From Methanoregula sp. (GTDB taxonomy: Archaea; Halobacteriota; Methanomicrobia; Methanomicrobiales; Methanospirillaceae), in assembly GCA_022710665.1 (NCBI GenBank), contig JAKLGN010000028.1:1-11153 (forward strand): a stretch of 11,153 nucleotides of DNA, written 5' to 3'. Each line of letters begins with the position of its first letter. Positions within the stretch are counted from its first letter, which is position 1. Below the pieces are notes generated by a model. The model saw only the letters and a program-made list of their open reading frames with translations, was not told where the DNA came from and searched no databases. Of this stretch, positions 1 to 5,800 are shown piece after piece. A program made the translations under genes and the position numbers.

Positions 1-90
1 GAACTCAGCACCATCCCCTGCAAAAACAGGGAGTACGGGAAGATCGTTCATTCCCGCATTCATTCGGTTGGACTTATCCTGATAGAGTAA
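1..90 (+). CDS. C-terminal end of an unidentified protein (partial)
   Basis: Reading frame 1 is open from the window edge for 29 codons and ends with TAA at 88-90. The peptide ends VHSRIHSVGLILIE. About two thirds of its codons end in G or C, like the genes elsewhere in the window, which favours real coding sequence. It would converge on khtU, whose stop begins at base 94, leaving three bases between them. I do not recognise the protein and 29 residues are too few to assign a family. The opposite strand is also open here from an ATG at 61-63, but that frame has a lower GC third position and no clear ribosome-binding site, so I prefer the plus-strand reading. The 5' part lies outside the window. 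Confidence 0.45.
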   Translation, partial: ELSTIPCKNREYGKIVHSRIHSVGLILIE

Positions 91-93
91 TTG

Positions 94-1236
94 TTACCTG
101 CCCGCGTGGGGCCGGTACATAAGCGCTTTTCGCCGGCTCCGGTTGACAATCCCCCTCCGCATCCACGTGCTGTACTTTGCCGTGAATGAACCGACAATGG
201 AGGTCACAATGACCATGGCTGCAATGGTGGTTGCGATGATCGGCGACCCGTACAATACCGCAAGCGCAATCGAAAATTCACCACGGCAGATCATGTTTGC
301 CCATATCTCAAGGCCTGAGAGGGCTGATCCATGGATGACGAGCCCGATAAGCATGCCGGAGACCAGCTTGGACAGGATCGCAAGCGTGCAGATGATCGCG
401 ACAACAGACCAGTTCACTCCGCTGGCAAAATCGATGGTCACCCCGAAGAATACAAAAAACATGACCATGAACACATCCCGGAACGGCCGGGCATGCTGCT
501 CGAACGCATTGGGGTCCGTGGTGGCAAACGCCGCACCCAGCGCGATCACCATCAGGGTCTCGGGAATTTCCAGGTACAGGGCAACCGATGCCGTGATGAG
601 GACTGCAGTAAAGGTAAAAAGGATGGGAATCTCATCATCCCGCTCAAGGATGGAGACAAGGAACTCCTTTCCATAATAGGAGATGGCATAGATAACGGCA
701 AGGGCAAGCGCTATCTTGACAACGAACAAGAGGAGGTTCTGGTCGCTTGCAGAGAGAATGGCAAGGATGATGATCAGGACAAGATCCTCAAAAACAGTCA
801 CCCAGATGATCGTCTCGGCTTCCACGCTCATCAGTTTCCGGTTCTCAATCAACGAGGTGATGATGATTGCCGTGCTGGTGATGTAGAAGGCTGCTCCCAC
901 AATGAACGATTCCATGAGGGTGAAGCCCAGCAGGTAAGCAGCCGCAAACCCGATCCCCATATCAACGGTAAGACCGATAAGCCCGCCGGTGAGAACTTTC
1001 GACGGATTGGCAATAATCCGATCCAGTTTCAGTTCGAGTCCCATAAAGAACAGCAGGAAAAGAAGACCCATACTGGAGAAGAACTGGCTGATCTCGTCAG
1101 AGCGAACGATCCCGAGACCCGCTTTTCCCAGGATGACGCCGGCAATGATGTAGAACGGTATGGCAGGAATTGACAGGTATTTGGAAATAAGGGCAAGCAC
1201 CAGGCAGACGAAAAGCGCGATGATGAAGCCTTCCAT
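94..1236 (-). CDS. khtU: Potassium/proton antiporter, CPA2 family (KhtU-like)
   Basis: Integral membrane exchanger of 380 residues that probably expels K+ (or another monovalent cation) in exchange for H+. The chain is almost entirely hydrophobic helices, about eleven to twelve, from residue 3 to about 355, with a short basic cytoplasmic tail. CPA2 marks visible in order: FFMGLEL (63-69), the STA stretch of a broken helix (121-123), the ion-binding acidic motif FEDL with Asp151, and RGEFS (318-322). The length fits the family (about 380-400). There is no fused RCK/TrkA domain; that role is carried by the upstream gene, and this pairing with a KhtT homologue is why KhtU is a better name than KefB or GerN. 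The ATG overlaps the khtT stop as TAATG, with a GGTGGAG ribosome-binding site at 1239-1245, so translation is probably coupled. A Na+/H+ specificity cannot be excluded. Confidence 0.92.
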   Translation of the reverse strand: MEGFIIALFVCLVLALISKYLSIPAIPFYIIAGVILGKAGLGIVRSDEISQFFSSMGLLFLLFFMGLELKLDRIIANPSKVLTGGLIGLTVDMGIGFAAAYLLGFTLMESFIVGAAFYITSTAIIITSLIENRKLMSVEAETIIWVTVFEDLVLIIILAILSASDQNLLLFVVKIALALAVIYAISYYGKEFLVSILERDDEIPILFTFTAVLITASVALYLEIPETLMVIALGAAFATTDPNAFEQHARPFRDVFMVMFFVFFGVTIDFASGVNWSVVAIICTLAILSKLVSGMLIGLVIHGSALSGLEIWANMICRGEFSIALAVLYGSPIIATTIAAMVIVTSIVGSFTAKYSTWMRRGIVNRSRRKALMYRPHAGR

Positions 1237-1721
1237 TACTCCACCATTATTTCGCGCTCAAATTTTATTATCTGGTCACTTTCCCCGATGACAAGGGCTG
1301 CATCCCCCGTCTCGAAAGCAAAGGAGGGCGGAGGGTTGACAATATTCTTATCATGCCGGCAGACTGCGATGATGGTAGCACCGGTCTTTGTCCGGATCTG
1401 AAGATCTTCGATGGTTTTTCCGGTTACCGATGCCGGAACAAAGAATGTATGTATCGTGACCCGGAGGTCAGATAGGGCAGAAAATGCGATCTCCACACTC
1501 TCCTGGTCGGCTTCTATGATGGCCCCGGTAAGGATGTTGCCGAGCCTCCGTGCCTCAACTGCCGTCATAACCACAGCACATGGGGACTGGTTGCCCTTCT
1601 CGAGCGTATACATCTGGATCGTGCCGGTCTTGGTAAAGAAGATCGCAATCGTATCTCCCTTGTCAGTCATAATTTCGTATTTTGTGCCGACACCGGGAAG
1701 ATTCAGGGATCGAAGCGCCAT
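1236..1721 (-). CDS. khtT: K+/H+ antiporter regulatory subunit, RCK_C domain (KhtT-like)
   Basis: Soluble regulator of the antiporter encoded directly downstream; 161 residues. The N-terminal part (1-70) carries LPGVGTKYEI (8-17), the same LPGxGxKxEI opening I recall from Bacillus KhtT. Residues about 75-158 form a TrkA-C/RCK_C domain: GKTIEDLQIRTKTGATIIAV (101-120), a conserved NP (129-130), and GDAALVIG (139-146). In Bacillus this domain binds cyclic di-AMP and opens the exchanger; methanogens have a c-di-AMP cyclase (DacZ), so the same ligand is plausible here but is not shown. I chose the ATG at 1721 because it leaves seven residues before LPG, as in Bacillus KhtT, and sits about 27 bases from the TATA centre. 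An ATG three codons upstream (1730) is equally readable. A longer frame reaches 1913, but its extra 64 residues are unlike any KhtT and lie across the promoter. Confidence 0.9.
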   Translation of the reverse strand: MALRSLNLPGVGTKYEIMTDKGDTIAIFFTKTGTIQMYTLEKGNQSPCAVVMTAVEARRLGNILTGAIIEADQESVEIAFSALSDLRVTIHTFFVPASVTGKTIEDLQIRTKTGATIIAVCRHDKNIVNPPPSFAFETGDAALVIGESDQIIKFEREIMVE

Positions 1722-1744
1722 AGCAGACATTAGAAAATGATCCC

Positions 1745-1755
1745 TAAATATATTA
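1745..1755 (-). promoter_or_regulatory. TATA box of khtTU, probably leaderless
   Basis: The minus strand reads TAATATATTTA here. Its centre is 27-30 bases upstream of the ATGs at 1721 and 1730, the usual archaeal TATA-to-start distance, so the transcript would begin at or within a few bases of the start codon. No good Shine-Dalgarno sequence precedes either ATG, which fits leaderless translation. The AT-rich block 1744-1757 is nearly symmetrical and could also direct transcription to the right. Confidence 0.55.
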
Positions 1756-1764
1756 TGATTATGT

Positions 1765-1834
1765 GAGGTGATCCACTGCAGGGATGCACCGGATAAAAAC
1801 AAAAAAAGAGATGGTTTGCATCCAGGGTTTTTGA
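1765..1834 (+). other. Possible 16-residue small ORF with a strong ribosome-binding site
   Basis: GAGGTGATCC at 1765-1774 is a ten-base match to the archaeal anti-Shine-Dalgarno sequence. Nine bases later an ATG at 1784 opens a 16-codon frame, MHRIKTKKEMVCIQGF, ending with TGA at 1832-1834. It would be divergent from khtT and share its AT-rich promoter block. Against it: a start site set by a TATA box at 1744-1757 would fall near 1777, downstream of the ribosome-binding site, and the peptide resembles nothing I know. Confidence 0.2.
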
Positions 1835-2188
1835 GAGGTCGGGAGGAGCGAAGTGCGAACCGAACCGGCATATGACGCTTCTTTGGAGGGTAATACCTCC
1901 TCCCTGGTACCATGGTTGAAACAACGGGAAGATAAATACGGGACCGGGCGGGGTGAAAGTGATTGGTGGGTCTGGAGAAAACCTCTTTTTTCGCCCCATG
2001 ATCGAACTACTTAGGCCATCCCGGCCCTGATCGGAGGCAGGGGCGCATTGCGACAGGATTGTCTTTTTGATTGGTTATCGTGCCATTTTACCTACCAGCT
2101 CATTCAGGAATTTACGAGAAAAAATATAGCTGGAGTATTGTTCCGGATTTCAGATCAAAAAAGTGTTCCTGATAATGGATAACGCTCC

Positions 2189-2203
2189 CGGGGCTTCGCC
2201 CCG
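2189..2203. repeat. GC-rich palindrome (hairpin)
   Basis: CGGGGC at 2189-2194 pairs with GCCCCG at 2198-2203 around a TTC loop. Hairpins of this kind are typical of short palindromes scattered between archaeal genes, but whether this one recurs in the genome cannot be seen here. Confidence 0.5.
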
Positions 2204-2235
2204 CCGCTACGGCTCCCCGATTGCGATGACTTTGC

Positions 2236-2262
2236 AGTACCAGGATAAGGCATGCCGGTACT
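2236..2262. repeat. Inverted repeat / hairpin
   Basis: AGTACC at 2236-2241 pairs with GGTACT at 2257-2262. Past a bulged A, GG at 2243-2244 pairs with CC at 2255-2256. It is one of a closely spaced series of stems from 2189 to 2459. Confidence 0.45.
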
Positions 2263-2283
2263 ACAGAAGAATAGCAGGCGCCA

Positions 2284-2302
2284 CTGCCTCCATCGGGGGC
2301 AG
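2284..2302 (+). repeat. Hairpin with a G-U pair favouring a plus-strand RNA
   Basis: CTGCCTCC at 2284-2291 pairs with GGGGGCAG at 2295-2302 around an ATC loop, giving eight pairs. One is T2289 with G2297, which is a G-U pair in plus-strand RNA but an A-C mismatch in minus-strand RNA. If the stem is functional it therefore suggests rightward transcription. Confidence 0.45.
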
Positions 2303-2412
2303 GGCCGGCAAAAAGGGGGGCATCCATCAGAGAGAAATGAGTCGCCGAAATGTGACGATATCCTTTGATTACGGATCATCGGCAAAACCCTTCTTTCGTG
2401 ATTATCGTAATG

Positions 2413-2459
2413 CGGGGGCTGCCCAGCGGCGGGGGCTCACACGTGAGCGAAAGCCCCCG
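2413..2459 (+). repeat. Two competing stems: duplicated CGGGGGCT against one AGCCCCCG
   Basis: CGGGGGCT occurs at 2413-2420 and again at 2430-2437. Only one complement, AGCCCCCG, lies at 2452-2459, so just one of the two 8-bp stems can form at a time. When the outer copy pairs, an inner 6-bp stem GCTCAC/GTGAGC (2435-2440 with 2443-2448) is free to form. When the inner copy pairs, that stem is broken. Functional meaning is unknown. Confidence 0.5.
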
Positions 2460-2479
2460 AAAGCGTCGGTCCGATGATT

Positions 2480-2499
2480 TCTCAAGAGACGGGTTTTTT
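2480..2499 (+). terminator. Possible T-rich terminator
   Basis: A small stem TCTC-AA-GAGA (2480-2489) is followed by GGG and a run of six T at 2494-2499. T-tracts are enough for archaeal termination, so this could end a rightward transcript through the hairpins at 2189-2459. No gene is known to be read into it. Confidence 0.3.
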
Positions 2500-2503
2500 C
2501 AAA

Positions 2504-2520
2504 AAAAATTCTCTGTGATG
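2504..2520 (+). repeat. Left copy of a 17-bp direct repeat
   Basis: AAAAATTCTCTGTGATG is repeated exactly at 2790-2806, 286 bases downstream. It abuts the left end of the inverted-repeat element at 2521-2789 and may be a target-site duplication. Confidence 0.75.
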
Positions 2521-2605
2521 TAGTATCCCGAATTCATTTCACTCAGTTGCTACCAGGTAAAACCGTATCTGGTGCCTTAAAAAAAGTATCGCAATACGAG
2601 GTTGA

Positions 2606-2628
2606 CCCCCTCTCTCCCCCAGAGGGGG
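2606..2628. repeat. Strong 8-bp hairpin inside the candidate element
   Basis: CCCCCTCT (2606-2613) is perfectly complementary to AGAGGGGG (2621-2628) across a seven-base pyrimidine loop. It is followed by a GCATGC palindrome and further C-runs. Confidence 0.6.
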
Positions 2629-2726
2629 ATGCAGCATGCGGGGTGCGCCCCCTTGGCCCCCGATTTAGATGAAAGTTTTCAAATAACGTTTTTGCCCAGC
2701 GAGGCCCCGACGAGGCGGCCGAGCGA

Positions 2727-2739
2727 CCCCCAAAGGGGG
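2727..2739. repeat. C5-AAA-G5 hairpin inside the candidate element
   Basis: Five C (2727-2731), three A, then at least five G (the G-run continues to 2742). It is a compact palindrome in the right half of the element. Confidence 0.5.
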
Positions 2740-2789
2740 GGGCTTGCTCATTTTCTTGATTGTTTTGTGAAATTATTTCGGGATAGGAC

Positions 2790-2806
2790 AAAAATTCTCT
2801 GTGATG
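2790..2806 (+). repeat. Right copy of the 17-bp direct repeat
   Basis: Identical to 2504-2520. It ends 20 bases before the TATA box of the kinase gene, so whatever created the repeat now sits directly upstream of that promoter. Confidence 0.75.
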
Positions 2807-2826
2807 ACCTCATCTGACCACATTTA

Positions 2827-2834
2827 TTATAATA
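2827..2834 (+). promoter_or_regulatory. TATA box of the histidine kinase gene
   Basis: TTATAATA lies in the AT-rich stretch 2822-2835. Transcription would start near 2856, giving a leader of about 28 bases before the ATG at 2884. The pentamer GTTCC occurs at 2849-2853 and 2861-2865, twelve bases apart, around the expected start site. Confidence 0.5.
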
Positions 2835-2883
2835 TCAGTTGGAGAAACGTTCCTGAGTATGTTCCGGGTGGCGTTTTTCGACC

Positions 2884-5800
2884 ATGTCATTACAAAACAG
2901 AAATAGCGGATCGGACGAACCGCAGAACCCAGCGGGTGCTGACACGAACGAAGATCCTCTCTTTGTTCAGGAACATTCACCCCCTCCGGCTGATCTCCGG
3001 ACACTCATCCTGAACCGGAAAGAGAGCGAGAAGCAGCTGAGCCTCCGGTTTTCTCTCATACAGGCTATCCTGGAAGGGGCAGACAGCGCAATTTTTTCTG
3101 TTGACACGCAGGGTTGTTATACCAGCTTCAATAAAAAACATGCCCGGGATATGCAGGACCTCTACGGTTCTGCGATCATGACTGGCGAAAAACTGGCGGG
3201 ATTCGTGCCCGTTGAAAAGGACGCCGGGAAGATCCTCGGTCTTATCCGGCTGGCACTGGCGGGAGAACCGGGAACTGCAAGCGATTATTTCGGAGATCCG
3301 GCACGAAGCCGCCGCTATTTCGATCTTTCGTGCTACCCGGTGCACAACGATACCGGACTGGTAAACGGGGTGGCGGTCATTGTCACGGACACGACATCGC
3401 GAAAACAACGTGAACTTTCACTCATCGGACGGGAAGAGCGGTTCCGCAAGCTTGCAGATGATGCGCCGGATCTCCTGTTCCGGATATCCCTCCCTGACGG
3501 GAACTATGAATATGTCAGCCCGGCATCGCTCACATTCACCGGTTACCCGCCGGAGATCTTTTACAAAAAACCCGGATTTTTGTATGAGCTGGTACACTCA
3601 TCAGGGAAAGAGACCTTCGGCAGGAATCTGGGCCTCCTGATGAAAGGCAACAATGCTCCTGAATCAGAATTTCAGGTTGTCCATAAGGACGGAAAGGTGC
3701 GATGGTGGTTTTTAAGGACCACGCTTATCCGGGATGCTGCGGGTCACCCCATTGCTGCTGAAGGCATGGTAACGGATATCACCGACCGGAAAAGAGCGCA
3801 GATCGCCTGTGAGGAGAATGAAGAGCGGTTCCGGACGATCGTTGAATCGGCTGATGCAGGAATTCTCGTGGTTGATGCAGAAACAGATGGTATTTTGGAT
3901 GCCAATCCCCGTGCCCTGGAGATGATCGGGGCGATACGGGAAAAGGTCATTGGATCAGCCTGCCACCAGGTTATCTGCCCCGCCGAACCCGGCAGCCGCC
4001 CGGTTACGGATGCGGGTGAGCCGGCAGAACCATCAGAACAGGTCATCAGAACGGCGGATGGCAGACGCTACCCCGTGAAAAGGACCGTCGTACCCGCAAA
4101 AATTTCCGGCCGGGACGTACAGATCGTGTCGCTCATCGACCTGTCGGAACAGAAAGAAAAAGAAGACTCCCTGCGGCAGAGCGACGGGCTCTACCGTTCG
4201 TTTATCGCCGCCGGCAGTGATGGTATTTTCCGGTATGCGATGGATTGTGAGATCCCGGTGACCCTGCCGGTCGACGAACAGATCGCCCTTGCCATCCGGC
4301 ACGGGCACCTTGCCGAGTGCAATGATGCAATGGCACGGATGTGCGGGTATGAGCAGGCTCCGGAACTGGCCGGGCAAAAACTCGACGCCATCATGGATGT
4401 GAAAAATCCCCGCACGCTTGAGTATCTGCGCACATTCATCCGCGACGGGTATCATGTTGCGGGATATGAGACGGAAGAACGCGACCGTGCCGGAACCACC
4501 CGCTGGTTTGCCAGTTCACTGGACGGGATCGCGAGGAACGGGTGCCTGGGTCACCTCTGGGGGGTAAAAAGAGATATCACCGCCAGCAGGAACAGAGAGC
4601 TGACCCTCAGGGAAAGCGAGGGGAGATACCGGGGGCTGGTTGAACATTCGGCTGACATCATCTATTCCCTCAGTTTTTCCGGGGAGATCACCGCGATAAG
4701 TCCTGCCGTGCTCCCCCTGCTGGGATACCGGCCGGACGAACTGATCGGAAAGAACATCCGAAATTTTCTGAAACCGGAATCACAACAGGCGGTGCTGGAC
4801 GATATCGACAGGAAGAAGAATGGAGAACGATCCGATAGCAGGTATGAGATCGAGCTGCTGGCAAAGGATGGCCGGTGTATCCCGTTTGAAGTGAGCACCG
4901 GGATCCGCCCCGAAGAGACCGAAAGCCCGGGTATCACCGGCATTGCCCGTGAGATCACCGGGCGGAGAAAGATCGAGGATGCCCTCAGGGAACGGGAAGA
5001 GCGCTTCCGGATCCTTTTCCAGAGCATGCCTTCGGTTGCCGTGCAGGGATTCCTGCCTGACTACACGGTGGTCTGCTGGAATGAAGCGGCTACAAAAATG
5101 TTCGGGTATCCTGCAAGCGAAGCTAGGGGAAAGGATATCCGTGATCTCATCTTCCCGGCCGGTGTACGGGAACGCGAAACTGAGACCTGCAACCGCATGG
5201 CTTCGACCGGCATTCCCGGACCATCGGCTGAAGAGGAGCTCCGGCACAGGGACGGAACACAGGTGCCGGTCTTTCTCAGCCACACCGTGGTCAAAATCCC
5301 CGGTAAAAGCACAATCCTGTTCTGCATTGGTGTTGATCTGACAGAACGGAAAGCAGCCGAAACGGCATTGCAGGACCGGGCAGACAACCTGCAGTTGATA
5401 CTCGAAGGTGCGCCATTCGGCACCATTGTCTGCGAACTGCAGGATGACGGGAATCTGGTAGTTGTCAGCGGGAACCGGTCCGCCAGCCGGATCCTGGGAA
5501 CGGACAGCAGCCACCTTGTAGGGAAGACTATCGAGGAGGTGTCCCCGGATCTCGCATCAGCCGGGATCCCGGATATCTTCCGGAAGGTAGTCCGTGGAAG
5601 AGAACCATTCCACCGGCAAGCCTTTGAGTTCCCCGCAGGAGAAGTATCGCGGGTCTTTGAGATCCATGCCATCCCGCTTGCAGAGAACCGGATGACCGTT
5701 TTTTTTGAGGATATTTCCGAGAAGCGAAATGCCGAAAAGGAACTCGGGCTGAGGGAGACCCTGTTCCGTTCACTCATCCACAACTCACCGGATATCATCC

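Larger units (their letters stand above)
2521..2789. mobile_element. Candidate MITE-like non-autonomous element
   Basis: This 269-bp segment lies exactly between the two 17-bp direct repeats. Near its ends are imperfect inverted repeats: TATCCCGAATTCATTTCAC at 2524-2542 and GTGAAATTATTTCGGGATA at 2767-2785, which match at 17 of 19 positions. There is no transposase frame. Inside are several hairpins: ACCAG/CTGGT (2552-2556 with 2569-2573), CCCCCTCT/AGAGGGGG (2606-2613 with 2621-2628), and CCCCC-AAA-GGGGG (2727-2739). Terminal inverted repeats plus flanking duplication plus no coding capacity is the plan of a miniature inverted-repeat element. A 17-bp duplication is longer than most transposases make, so another origin, such as recombination between pre-existing repeats, remains possible. 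Confidence 0.5.
1731..2883. other. Gene-poor intergenic region rich in hairpins
   Basis: About 1.15 kb lies between the khtT promoter and the kinase start. All open frames here are short, overlap on both strands, and encode low-complexity proline-, glycine- and serine-rich peptides with no recognisable domain. Homopolymer runs of G or C alternate with AT-rich stretches, unlike the even composition of the genes. No tRNA-like clover-leaf, rRNA stretch or CRISPR repeat is visible. What it does hold is listed separately: several strong hairpins, T-tracts, a direct-repeat-flanked segment at 2504-2806, and the kinase promoter. Between 1835 and 2110 I see only a weak hairpin (GGAGG at 1885-1889 with CCTCC at 1896-1900) and a 4-bp stem at 2052-2063 followed by five T. 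Confidence 0.75.

Noticed and set aside
143..1173. Long plus-strand open frames opposite khtU
   Set aside because: They are antisense to a clear membrane antiporter, encode charged low-complexity sequence with no domain, and have no promoter or ribosome-binding site.
1765..1774. Minus-strand GGATCACCTC as the end of a 16S rRNA gene fragment
   Set aside because: Only ten bases match and the flanking sequence is not rRNA; it is simply the complement of a Shine-Dalgarno sequence.
1730..1999. 89-residue minus-strand frame upstream of khtT, and the 64-residue upstream extension of khtT to 1913
   Set aside because: Both cross the khtT TATA box, have no family similarity and lack a ribosome-binding site.
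2052..2068. Intrinsic terminator (GACA-GGAT-TGTC stem followed by five T)
   Set aside because: The stem is only four base pairs and no gene or transcript is known to end there.
2112..2477. Short frames on both strands over the hairpin region
   Set aside because: They overlap each other in opposite directions and their sequence follows the palindromes, as expected of translated hairpins and not of proteins.
2543..2817. Frames of 70-82 residues within the candidate mobile element, as a possible small transposase or toxin
   Set aside because: Proline/glycine/serine-rich, no catalytic motif, and interrupted by the C/G-run palindromes; better explained as chance frames.
1731..2883. CRISPR array or tRNA gene in the intergenic region
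   Set aside because: Repeats are inverted or occur only twice, with no regular spacer pattern, and no TΨC-arm GGTTCRANNCC motif or clover-leaf is found.
2859..2906. 15-codon frame MFRVAFFDHVITKQK overlapping the kinase start, a possible leader peptide
   Set aside because: The GGAG before it is about 14 bases away, the frame overlaps the kinase start, and nothing indicates attenuation.
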